DNA from: an uncultured Pelagibacteraceae bacterium
GTDB lineage: Bacteria > Pseudomonadota > Alphaproteobacteria > Pelagibacterales > Pelagibacteraceae
Reading direction: 5' to 3'
Length of the DNA stretch: 64,000 nt
Assembly: GCA_902611145.1 (NCBI GenBank)
Contig: CACLYO010000002.1
Coordinates: 62,001 to 126,000, forward strand
The notes under the pieces were generated by a model. It ran no database searches. It worked only from the letters and a program-made list of their open reading frames with translations, and was not told the origin of the DNA. Shown here one piece after another: positions 28,415 to 37,346 of this stretch; the stretch's first letter is position 1; every line of letters begins with the position of its first letter. Made by a program: the position numbers and the translations under genes.

Positions 28415-30718
28415 TTAAGTTGTATTTTTTAATTTGTTTATACTCATTAATATTTTTTCAGGTGTTGCAGGAGCGTCTAATTTGGGGGTTTTCTCATATT
28501 TTGAAACAGATGCTATCGCATCTTTAATTGCAAAAAATACACTCATCGCAAGCATTAACGGAGGTTCGCCGGTAGTTTTTTGTTTATTCACAACATTTTC
28601 AACGTTAGATCCTTTTTTAAAAATCTCTACATTAAATTTTTTTGGTGTATCGCTAATTGCTGGAATTTTATAAGTTGATGGAGAGAAAGTTTTTAACTTT
28701 CCAAATTTATCCCAAACTAACTCCTCCATTGTGAGCCATCCTTGACCTTGTACAAAACCTCCTTCAATCTGTCCAAACTCTAAAGCTGGGTTAATAGCAT
28801 TTCCTGCATCATGAACTATATCAACTCTATCCACTATATTTTCCCCTGTAAGTATATCAATTGTAACTTCTGTCACAGCTGCTCCATAACAAAAATAATA
28901 GAAAGGTCTACCTTTAAATTTCTTTTTATCAAAATTAATTTTTGGAGTTGAATAAAATCCTGAAGAAGATAATGAAATTCTATTTAAATAAGCTTCTTGT
29001 ATTATTTTTTTAAAGTTAAAAGATCTATTGCCAAAATAAATATTTTCATTTTTATAAATAGGCTCAATTTTGGAAAAAATATTATATTTTTTTTTAATAA
29101 AATTATTTAAATTTGACTTTATTTTTATAGCTGCATTTAATGTAGCTGCGCCATTTAAATCAGTTGTAGAAGATGCAGCGCTAGCAGATGTATTAGGAAC
29201 TTTAGAAGTATTTGTAGATGAAATTTGTACTTTTTCAAAAGGCAGTCCAAACGAATTCGCTACAATTTGAGCAATTTTGGTATGTGTACCTTGTCCCATT
29301 TCTATACCCCCATGATTTAGATGTACGCTTCCGTCAGTATATATATGAACTAAAGCACCAGCTTGATTTAAATGAATTGTAGTAAAAGATATACCAAATT
29401 TGACTGGTGTTAATGCTATTCCTTTTTTTTTAAATTTATTTTTTAAATTAAACTTTCTAATTTCTTTAAATCTTTTTTTATAATTAGATTTACTTAATAA
29501 ACTTTTAAAAATATCTTGAATTACATTATCATTAATTTTCATTCCATAATGAGTAATATTCCTTTTATTTTTCCCATAAAAATTTATTTTTCTTACTTCG
29601 CTTGGATCTTTTTTCAGAAACCTTGCAACGTTATCAATAATATTTTCAATAGCCATCATTCCTTGATTGCCACCAAAACCTCTAAATGCTGTTGATGATG
29701 AAGTATTTGTTTTACAAAGATAATTTTTGACTTCTAAATCTGATAAATAATAGGCGTTGTCTATATGTAGCAAAGCTCTCTCATTAATCGCATATGATAG
29801 ATCTGGCGACATTCCACATCTTGAAGCTAACTTTAGTTTTAAACCATTTATTTTTCCTTCATCATTAAATCCAACCTCATACTCAGAATAAAAATCATGT
29901 CTCTTTCCAGTTATTATAATATCGTCATCTCTATCTAGTCTTAGCTTAATAGGTTGTTTTGTTTTGTGAGATAACAGTGCACAAATAGCTGATGTCATAA
30001 AATTTGTTTCTTTACCGCCAAATCCACCACCAATTCTTCTAACCATAACTGTAATTGAATTACTTTTTTGTTTAAGAATCTTAGCAATAATCTGCTGAGT
30101 TTCTGAAGGATGTTGAGTTGAGCTGTATACTAATAAACTATTATCCTCTTTAGGAACAACTAAACAAACCTGTCCTTCTAAATAAAAATGTTCTTGGCTT
30201 CCAGTATTAAAGCTACCTTTTAATTTATTTTTTGATTTATTTATTTTATTTTGTGGCTCCCCCTTTTTAATTATTCTTGGGTCAAAAAGAAGATTATTTT
30301 TTTTTAATGCCTCTTCGATAGTTATAATTGGTGTTAAATCTTGATAAGTTACTTTTGCTTTTAAAACTGCCTTTCTCGCAAATTCAGTTGAAGTTGCTGC
30401 TACTGCAAATAGTGGCTGTCCAAAATATTCAACTTTTGTTTTTGGAAATATTGGATCTCCATCAAATACAGGTCCTACATCATTGCGGCCAGGAATGTCA
30501 TTATAAGTTATAACTGATATTACCCCTTCACTTTTTTTTACATCTTTGAGATCAATTTTTTTTATCTTTGCATGAGCCTTTTTGCTCCATCCGATTGCTC
30601 CATATAAAGTATTTACTGGTTCACTGATATCATCTGTATACTGAGCAAATCCAGATACATGTTTGCTTGCACTATCATGTGGTATACTTTGTCCTTTTAT
30701 TAATTGTTCATTTCTCAT
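28415..30718 (-). CDS. xdhB: Xanthine dehydrogenase, molybdopterin-binding subunit
   Basis: RRIGGGFGGKETN, RGFGGNQGMMAIE, EMGQGTHTKIAQI, GEPPLMLA motifs. Confidence 0.94.
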   Translation of the reverse strand: MRNEQLIKGQSIPHDSASKHVSGFAQYTDDISEPVNTLYGAIGWSKKAHAKIKKIDLKDVKKSEGVISVITYNDIPGRNDVGPVFDGDPIFPKTKVEYFGQPLFAVAATSTEFARKAVLKAKVTYQDLTPIITIEEALKKNNLLFDPRIIKKGEPQNKINKSKNKLKGSFNTGSQEHFYLEGQVCLVVPKEDNSLLVYSSTQHPSETQQIIAKILKQKSNSITVMVRRIGGGFGGKETNFMTSAICALLSHKTKQPIKLRLDRDDDIIITGKRHDFYSEYEVGFNDEGKINGLKLKLASRCGMSPDLSYAINERALLHIDNAYYLSDLEVKNYLCKTNTSSSTAFRGFGGNQGMMAIENIIDNVARFLKKDPSEVRKINFYGKNKRNITHYGMKINDNVIQDIFKSLLSKSNYKKRFKEIRKFNLKNKFKKKGIALTPVKFGISFTTIHLNQAGALVHIYTDGSVHLNHGGIEMGQGTHTKIAQIVANSFGLPFEKVQISSTNTSKVPNTSASAASSTTDLNGAATLNAAIKIKSNLNNFIKKKYNIFSKIEPIYKNENIYFGNRSFNFKKIIQEAYLNRISLSSSGFYSTPKINFDKKKFKGRPFYYFCYGAAVTEVTIDILTGENIVDRVDIVHDAGNAINPALEFGQIEGGFVQGQGWLTMEELVWDKFGKLKTFSPSTYKIPAISDTPKKFNVEIFKKGSNVENVVNKQKTTGEPPLMLAMSVFFAIKDAIASVSKYEKTPKLDAPATPEKILMSINKLKNTT

Positions 30719-32154
30719 CAGATTATTCTAATTATTTTTTTATTATTTATTTCGTGAAAAGCTTTAAGTAATAAGTTTTTCGCAATACTTAATCTATAAT
30801 TTCTACTAGCCCTCATGTCGTCTATAGGAGAAAAATCTTTATTTATAAGATTCACTGCTTTGCTAAATGTATTTTCCGAAAAATCAGAATTTATTAATTT
30901 TTTTTCGATTATTGATGCTCTTTTAGGAATTTCAGACATTCCACCATAAGCAATTGTAGCTTTTTTAATTTTATTTTTTTTAATTAAAAAACTAAATGAA
31001 CCACAAACTGAGGAAATATCATCATCAAATCTTTTTGAAATTTTATATGCTTTAAAAATATTTTCTTTATTTATAGGTATTTTAATTGAATATATAAATT
31101 CACCTTTTTTTAACTTTGTTTTTCTATAAGAAATAAAAAAATCATTTAAAGGAAAAATTTTTTTTTTATTTATTCCTTGAACAATAACCTTTGCATCTAA
31201 TGTTAATAATATTGGGAGCGTATCTCCAATTGGAGAGGCTGTTGCAATATTTCCAGCAATTGTACCTACATTTCTTATTTGAAGTGATCCATATCTTTTT
31301 AAAATATTATAAAAATCTACGAAATATTTTTTAATAAAGTTTTGAAAATCAAAAAGTGAAGTAATAGCTCCAATTTCTATAGTACTTTTAGTTTTTTTAA
31401 TAAAATTTAGTTTTTCAATAGAATTAAGAGAAATAATTGTTTTAAGTTGTTTTCTTAATTTTATTACTTCAAGAGAAAGATCTGTTCCACCACTTAAAAT
31501 TTTTGCATTAGGATATTTTTTTAATATTTTTTTCAAATTAACAATTGTTTTTGGTGCAAAATATATTTTTCCTCTATTATTTATCTCAACATCAACATTT
31601 TTAATCTTTTTTAATAAATTGATAGTTTTGTTTTGATTTTTTTTAAATTTGTCTTCATCTTTTTTATTATTTAAACTTTTTGCAGCATCAATTATTGGTC
31701 TATAACCAGTACATCTGCATAAATTGCCTGACAACGCCTCTTCAACAACCTCATTATTAATTGTTGAATAATTTTTGTACATTGAAAATAAAGACATTGC
31801 GAAACCTGGAGTACAAAATCCACATTGTGAACCATGAAATTTAACCATAGCTTCTTGTACTGGGTGAAGTTTATTATCTTTCTCAATTAAATCTTCGACT
31901 AAAATTAATTGTTTACCATTTAAATTTGGTAAAAAACTTATGCAGGCATTTATAGATTTATAAACTAGTTTATTTTTATTTAACTCACCTAAAACTATTG
32001 TACATGCTCCGCAACCTCCTTCTGCACAGCCTTCTTTTGTTCCAGTTTTTTTTAAATCATCACGAACATAATCTAAAATTGTTTTATTAGGATCAGGATT
32101 TTTTATTTTGCAAACTTTATTTTCAAAAACAAATTGGATTGTATTGGAAACCAT
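30718..32154 (-). CDS. xdhA: Xanthine dehydrogenase, Fe-S/FAD subunit
   Basis: GTKEGCAEGGCGACTIV, CGFCTPGFAMS, GNLCRCTGYRPI [2Fe-2S] motifs; FAD domain ILSGGTDLSLEV, IRNVGTIAGNIATASPIGD. Confidence 0.95.
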   Translation of the reverse strand: MVSNTIQFVFENKVCKIKNPDPNKTILDYVRDDLKKTGTKEGCAEGGCGACTIVLGELNKNKLVYKSINACISFLPNLNGKQLILVEDLIEKDNKLHPVQEAMVKFHGSQCGFCTPGFAMSLFSMYKNYSTINNEVVEEALSGNLCRCTGYRPIIDAAKSLNNKKDEDKFKKNQNKTINLLKKIKNVDVEINNRGKIYFAPKTIVNLKKILKKYPNAKILSGGTDLSLEVIKLRKQLKTIISLNSIEKLNFIKKTKSTIEIGAITSLFDFQNFIKKYFVDFYNILKRYGSLQIRNVGTIAGNIATASPIGDTLPILLTLDAKVIVQGINKKKIFPLNDFFISYRKTKLKKGEFIYSIKIPINKENIFKAYKISKRFDDDISSVCGSFSFLIKKNKIKKATIAYGGMSEIPKRASIIEKKLINSDFSENTFSKAVNLINKDFSPIDDMRASRNYRLSIAKNLLLKAFHEINNKKIIRII

Positions 32155-32504
32155 CAGCTTCCTCTATATGTTGAATAACTCCAAGGCGATACTAATAATG
32201 GAACATGGTAATGTTCGTTATTTTTTGAAATTCCAAATCTAATAACTACATCATCTAAAAATGGAGAAGTTTCTGATTTAAGAATATTTTTAAAATAGTC
32301 ACCTATATAAAAAACTAATTCATACTTACCATTTTTAAATTTATCTTTTTCAACAAGTGGTCCATCTGATCTTCCATCAGAATTTAAGACTATAGAATTC
32401 AATTTTAATCTCTCTTGACCATTTATATAAAATAATTCGACTTTTATTCCTTTTCCAGGCTTGCCAGAATATATATCTAAAACATGTGTAGTTAATTTAG
32501 TCAT
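32154..32504 (-). CDS. uraH: 5-hydroxyisourate hydrolase (transthyretin-like)
   Basis: LTTHVLDIYSGKPGKGIKVEL start and C-terminal HYHVPLLVSPWSYSTYRGS signature. Confidence 0.96.
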   Translation of the reverse strand: MTKLTTHVLDIYSGKPGKGIKVELFYINGQERLKLNSIVLNSDGRSDGPLVEKDKFKNGKYELVFYIGDYFKNILKSETSPFLDDVVIRFGISKNNEHYHVPLLVSPWSYSTYRGS

Positions 32505-32510
32505 ATTGGT

Positions 32511-32527
32511 TGTTGTATATTACACAA
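32511..32527. promoter_or_regulatory. Candidate operator in divergent uraH/uraD promoter
   Basis: TGTTGTATATTACACAA containing TGTA-tat-TACA dyad in the 64-nt divergent intergenic region. Confidence 0.3.
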
Positions 32528-32568
32528 AAACGAATAATTAATATATTAAAACTTAAAAAACGTCCACT

Positions 32569-33066
32569 ATGAGGCTAGAAAACAATTTAAATAATTTAAA
32601 TCGAGATCAATTTGTATCTTTGTTTAGAGTTATTTTTGAAAAAACACTATGGATAGCTGAAAAACTTTTCGAATTAAAACCATTTAAGGATAAAAATGAT
32701 CTAATTTATAAAATGATTCAAATATATGATTCATCATCTAATAATGAAGTTTTAAATATTTTAAGAGCTCATCCAAAATTAGCCGTAGATAAAAATTTAA
32801 CCGAACATTCTAGTAAAGAACAATCTAAGGCAAATCTTAAAAATTGTACTAAAGAACAATTTGACGAATTTATAAATTTAAATAATGAATATGAAAAAAA
32901 ATTTGGTTTTCCATTTATTATAGCTGTAAAAGGTAAAGACAAACTTGAGATATTAAATAATTTTAGACAAAGAATTAATAATGATGTAGAATTTGAATTC
33001 GAAGAGTCAAAAAGGCAGGTTAAAAAAATTGCATTATTCCGACTGAACGAATTATTTACAAAATGA
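32569..33066 (+). CDS. uraD: OHCU decarboxylase
   Basis: LRAHPKLAV, SSKEQSKANL, FGFPFIIAVKG, RINNDVEFEFEES. Confidence 0.93.
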   Translation: MRLENNLNNLNRDQFVSLFRVIFEKTLWIAEKLFELKPFKDKNDLIYKMIQIYDSSSNNEVLNILRAHPKLAVDKNLTEHSSKEQSKANLKNCTKEQFDEFINLNNEYEKKFGFPFIIAVKGKDKLEILNNFRQRINNDVEFEFEESKRQVKKIALFRLNELFTK

Positions 33067-34049
33067 AAAAAATAAAATTTAGAAATACTGTAAATTTAGC
33101 TGAACCAAAATTTGGTTCTAGAGTTATATACAAAACTGATCAATTTTTTGGAGCAGCAAATAAAATATTGAATTCCCAAAAGCCAATTTTTAAAGAAGGT
33201 GTTTATGATAATCATGGAAAATGGATGGATGGATGGGAAACAAAAAGAAAAAGAAAAAATGGTCATGATTTTTTAATCATCAAATTAGGTAGACCAGGAA
33301 AAATTTATAATGTAGATATTGACACATCTTTTTTCTCTGGAAACCAACCTGCACAAGCTTCATTACAAGCATGTTTTTTAAAAAAAAATCCTACAAAAAA
33401 CACAAATTGGAAAACTATATTGAAAAAAAAAAGATTAGGTCCAGATCAAAACCATAATTTTAAAATTAAAAATCACTCAACATTCAATTTTGTAAAATTA
33501 AATATTTTTCCTGATGGTGGGGTTGCAAGATTAAGACTTAATGGAAAAGTGGATCTGGAAAAAATTAATCTTAAAGGAAAAAACGTAAATTTAAGCTCTA
33601 TATTAAACGGATCTACAATTGTTGGTTGTAATAACGAGCATTTTGGTAAAGCTGAAAATGTTCTTAGTCCTGGAGTTGGTGTTAATATGGGTGATGGATG
33701 GGAAACAAGAAGAAGTAGAGGAAAAAATTTTGATTGGATTATTATTAAATTTGGTATGCCAGGAATAATTAAGAAATTAGAGATTGATACTCATCATTTT
33801 AAAGGAAATTATCCAGACTCTCTTACAGTCCAATCAGCTCTAATACCAAATAAAGTAAAATCAAAAAAAATTTTAGGTAGTTCAAAAAAATGGAAGCTTC
33901 TTCTAGGAAAAACTAAATTAAAACCACATAAAAAGCACTCATTTAAAAATAAAACATCTAATAAAAATAAAGTAAATTGCTTAAGGATAAATATTTTTCC
34001 TGACGGCGGTATTTCTAGAATAAGGGCATTTGGTAAAGTAGTTAAATGA
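33063..34049 (+). CDS. alc: Allantoicase
   Basis: Two tandem allantoicase repeats: DGWETKRKR..FLIIKLGRPG and DGWETRRSRG..WIIIKFGMPG; FPDGGVARLRLNG / FPDGGISRIRAFG. Confidence 0.95.
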   Translation: MKKIKFRNTVNLAEPKFGSRVIYKTDQFFGAANKILNSQKPIFKEGVYDNHGKWMDGWETKRKRKNGHDFLIIKLGRPGKIYNVDIDTSFFSGNQPAQASLQACFLKKNPTKNTNWKTILKKKRLGPDQNHNFKIKNHSTFNFVKLNIFPDGGVARLRLNGKVDLEKINLKGKNVNLSSILNGSTIVGCNNEHFGKAENVLSPGVGVNMGDGWETRRSRGKNFDWIIIKFGMPGIIKKLEIDTHHFKGNYPDSLTVQSALIPNKVKSKKILGSSKKWKLLLGKTKLKPHKKHSFKNKTSNKNKVNCLRINIFPDGGISRIRAFGKVVK

Positions 34050-34540
34050 AAATAAAAATAAAACCGAAGAAAATTAATAAGAAAAATTTTAATAAATTTG
34101 GACAAATCATAGACACTAGTAAGAAAAAATATTTTAGAATTAATAATGGTTATGCAAAAAGATATGATAATCTAGGGAAAATAGCCACTTCTATAAAGAA
34201 GGGAAAAACTATAATTAGTATTTTCTCTGCAAAAACAAGAAAGTTTCCTATGAAAATTGATATGATGGAAAAACACCCCTTAGGAAGTCAAGCATTTATA
34301 CCTATGAAAGAAACTTCTTTTTTAGTTTTTGTAGCCCCTAGAGGAAGTAAACCAAATTTAAAAAAAATAGAATCATTTAAAATTCCAAAACAAACAGGAA
34401 TAAATTTAAATCCAGGAATTTGGCATTTTCCATTAATATCTACTAAAAATATGAATTTTTTAGTTGTGGATAGAAAAGGTAAAGGAAAAAATTTAGTTAT
34501 TCACAAATTTAAAAAAGAAAAAATTTATCTTTCAAGATGA
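34046..34540 (+). CDS. allA: Ureidoglycolate lyase
   Basis: FGQIIDT, MMEKHPLGSQAFIPM, NPGIWHFPL motifs. Confidence 0.92.
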   Translation: MKIKIKPKKINKKNFNKFGQIIDTSKKKYFRINNGYAKRYDNLGKIATSIKKGKTIISIFSAKTRKFPMKIDMMEKHPLGSQAFIPMKETSFLVFVAPRGSKPNLKKIESFKIPKQTGINLNPGIWHFPLISTKNMNFLVVDRKGKGKNLVIHKFKKEKIYLSR

Positions 34541-35439
34541 AAAAAAAATATCCACGAAATATGCTGGGGTATGGATCAAAGCCACCAGAAGTTAAATGGC
34601 CAAATAATTCAAAAATAGCAGTTCAGTTTGTATTAAATTATGAAGAAGGTGGAGAAAATTGTGTTTTACATGGAGATAAATATTCTGAAACCTTTTTATC
34701 TGAAATAATTGGAGCTAAGCTGATAAAAGGAAGAAATCTCAACATAGAATCACTTTATGAGTATGGATCAAGAGTAGGATTTTGGAGAGTACACAATTTG
34801 TTTAAAAAATATAAAATACCTTTAACAATTTTTGGCGTTGGGATGGCTTTAGAAAGAAATTTAGAAATTTGCAAGGAAATAAAAAAATCTAATTATGAAA
34901 TTGCTTCACACGGCTGGCGATGGATAGATTATCAAAATATTTCTAAATCAATCGAAAAAAAACATATGCAAAAAGCAATAACTACTATAAAAAAAAAATT
35001 TGGCAAAAGACCTGTTGGTTGGTACACGGGCAGATGTAGCCCTAATACTTTAGATCTAGTAATTGATGAAGGTGGTTTTTTATATTGTAGTGATACTTAT
35101 AACGATGATCTACCGTATTGGAAAAAAAAAGGAAAGAAAAAGCAATTAATGATTCCATATAGTTTAGATAATAATGATATGAGATTTCTAACAAATCAGG
35201 GTTTTAATTCTGGTGATCAATTTTTTAATTATTTGAAAGATAGTTTTGATACTTTGTATGAAGAAGGTAAAGAGAAACCTAAAATGATGTCAATTGGTTT
35301 ACATTGCAGAATAATTGGAAAACCTGGAAGAATTCAATCTCTCAAAAAATTCTTAAACTATGTAACTGGTTTTGATAGAGTATGGATTTGTAAAAGAGAG
35401 GATATTGCAAGATACTGGATTAAAAACCATAATATATAA
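34537..35439 (+). CDS. puuE: Allantoinase PuuE (polysaccharide-deacetylase-like)
   Basis: YPRNMLGYGSKPPEVKWPNNSKIAVQFVLNYEEGGENCVLHGD, SHGWRWIDYQ, GWYTGRCSPNT, MMSIGLHCRIIGKPGR. Confidence 0.95.
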   Translation: MKKKYPRNMLGYGSKPPEVKWPNNSKIAVQFVLNYEEGGENCVLHGDKYSETFLSEIIGAKLIKGRNLNIESLYEYGSRVGFWRVHNLFKKYKIPLTIFGVGMALERNLEICKEIKKSNYEIASHGWRWIDYQNISKSIEKKHMQKAITTIKKKFGKRPVGWYTGRCSPNTLDLVIDEGGFLYCSDTYNDDLPYWKKKGKKKQLMIPYSLDNNDMRFLTNQGFNSGDQFFNYLKDSFDTLYEEGKEKPKMMSIGLHCRIIGKPGRIQSLKKFLNYVTGFDRVWICKREDIARYWIKNHNI

Positions 35440-35440
35440 T

Positions 35441-35752
35441 TTAATTTTTTGAACTTTCAGAAACGTAATAAGCAACAGCATTTATCTCTTCCTTGGAAAG
35501 TATTTGAATAAATGATGGCATTACGCCAATACCATTAGTAACTGAATTAACAACTCTTCCTAAATCTGGTTTTATTTCATTTAAATTTGGTCCGATATTA
35601 CCAACTGCATTTGCGTCTTTAAGAGAGTGACATGCGCCACAATTTCCAGCATTTAAAAAAATATCCTTTCCTAAATCAAATTTTTCATCAGAAAATGTTT
35701 TATTAAACAATAATAAATTGAATATTAATAAAAAAATAAGTTTTATTTTCAT
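35441..35752 (-). CDS. Small periplasmic c-type cytochrome
   Basis: Signal peptide; CGACH haem motif, VMPSFIQILSKEEINAVAYYV with distal Met; resembles the PuuD C-terminal cytochrome domain. Confidence 0.85.
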   Translation of the reverse strand: MKIKLIFLLIFNLLLFNKTFSDEKFDLGKDIFLNAGNCGACHSLKDANAVGNIGPNLNEIKPDLGRVVNSVTNGIGVMPSFIQILSKEEINAVAYYVSESSKN

Positions 35753-35820
35753 AAATCTAAAATACTATTTTATTTATTCTTCGATTTATTTCAAAAATTA
35801 TATTAAAACAATCTTTTATT

Positions 35821-36711
35821 ATGAAAATATTTGATTGTTTTTTGTATTTTGATGAAGAAATAGTCCTGGATACAAGGCTAAATTACCTAAATCCATACGT
35901 GGATTATTTCATAATAATTGAGTCTTGTTTCACTCACCGTGGAGATAGAAGAGAATTAAATTTTGATATTAATAGATATAATAAATTCAAAGATAAAATT
36001 ATTTATAAAGTCTATGACCAAATTCCAAATAAAATTGATAAGATTTTTGAAAATGATGATGAAATTACAAAATCTACTAAATATATTATGAATGCTCTTT
36101 ATAGAGAAAATGGTCAAAGAAATTTCATAAGTGAAGGAATTAAAGAAGCTAATAATCAAGATTTGATATTAATTTCAGATGTAGACGAAATACCTAATTT
36201 ATCAAATATTGATCTTAAAACAGTTAGTCAAAAAATAATCTGCTTTAAACAAGATATGTTTTATTACAAATTTAATTTAAAAATTCCAAATTTTAAATGG
36301 ACTGGAACAAAAGCATGTAGAAAAAAAGATTTGATAAATCCACAATGGTTAAGAAATATTAAAGATCGTAAATACCCTTTCTATAGACTTGATATTTTTT
36401 TTTCCAAAACGAAATATATGGATATAAAGTTCGTAGAAAAAGGAGGATGGCACTTTTCAAATATTAAGACAGCTGAAGAAATAGAACATAAATTAAAATC
36501 TTACCTTCATCACAGAGAATTCGATATTAAATCATTAACAACTGAAGAAATAAAAAAAATAATGAAAAATAAACAAGCTATTTATGATTTAACTGTTGAT
36601 AAAAGGCAAAATAAAATAGGAACCGGAAGTAAATTAGTCAAACTTGGATTTGATGATTTGCCAGAGTACATTAAAAATAATAGAGAAAATTATAAAAATT
36701 GGTTAGATTAA
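35821..36711 (+). CDS. Glycosyltransferase family 17-like protein
   Basis: MKIFDCFLYFDEEIVLDTRLNYLNPYVDYFIIIESCFTHRG, DLILISDVDEIPN, GGWHFSNI. Confidence 0.8.
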   Translation: MKIFDCFLYFDEEIVLDTRLNYLNPYVDYFIIIESCFTHRGDRRELNFDINRYNKFKDKIIYKVYDQIPNKIDKIFENDDEITKSTKYIMNALYRENGQRNFISEGIKEANNQDLILISDVDEIPNLSNIDLKTVSQKIICFKQDMFYYKFNLKIPNFKWTGTKACRKKDLINPQWLRNIKDRKYPFYRLDIFFSKTKYMDIKFVEKGGWHFSNIKTAEEIEHKLKSYLHHREFDIKSLTTEEIKKIMKNKQAIYDLTVDKRQNKIGTGSKLVKLGFDDLPEYIKNNRENYKNWLD

Positions 36712-36719
36712 AAAAGTAT

Positions 36720-37346
36720 CTAATACTGTATCGGCTTATCATCAATAGATCTCCATAGGTACCATGTAGCAACTGAACAATATGGGGAAAATCTTTTATA
36801 TAATTTATTTACAAAAGTTTTTGGTGGAAAATATTTTTTTTTATAGTTTTTAGATATAGCTCTTAATAAACCTATATCCTGAATGGGCCATATATTTTCT
36901 CTATTAAAAGTAAAAAGCAATATCATCTCTGCAGACCATCTACCAATTTGTCTTAAACTCGAAAGATAAATAATTGCTTCTTCATCAGTCATATTTTTTA
37001 TTAATTTTGGATTAAATGATTTGTTAGCAAATTTAATTGAAAGTTCTTTTATTCCTTTTACTTTTTGTCTGCTCAACCCACACATTTTAAGTTTTTGAGT
37101 AGTAATTTTTCTTACAATTTTAGGATTAATTTTTCCATTACAAGTCTTATAAAATTTTTTAAATACTGAGCTAGCAGCAGAAATACTAATTTGCTGACCT
37201 ATAATACTTTTGCATAAAGAAAAGAAAATATCTTTTCTGGTAGTTAAAGTCTTATCTCTATATTTTTTTATTAAAATTTTCATTCTATTATCTTTTTTTG
37301 ATAGATAATTCTTTGCCTTATTCCAATACTTAGGAGAATTAGTCAT
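36720..37346 (-). CDS. DNA-3-methyladenine glycosylase II (AlkA-like, HhH-GPD)
   Basis: FFSLCKSIIGQQISISAASSVFKKF, LRQIGRWSAEMILLF, WPIQDIGLLRAI. Confidence 0.87.
   Translation of the reverse strand: MTNSPKYWNKAKNYLSKKDNRMKILIKKYRDKTLTTRKDIFFSLCKSIIGQQISISAASSVFKKFYKTCNGKINPKIVRKITTQKLKMCGLSRQKVKGIKELSIKFANKSFNPKLIKNMTDEEAIIYLSSLRQIGRWSAEMILLFTFNRENIWPIQDIGLLRAISKNYKKKYFPPKTFVNKLYKRFSPYCSVATWYLWRSIDDKPIQY

Noticed and set aside
30328-30513. Plus-strand L-rich 61-aa ORF in xdhB, and similar ORFs at 28434-28673 and 29070-29270
   Set aside because: Shadow ORFs opposite conserved xdhB sequence
31692-31886. 64-aa minus-strand ORF within xdhA in a different frame
   Set aside because: Alternate-frame reading of the Fe-S domain; no start or family support
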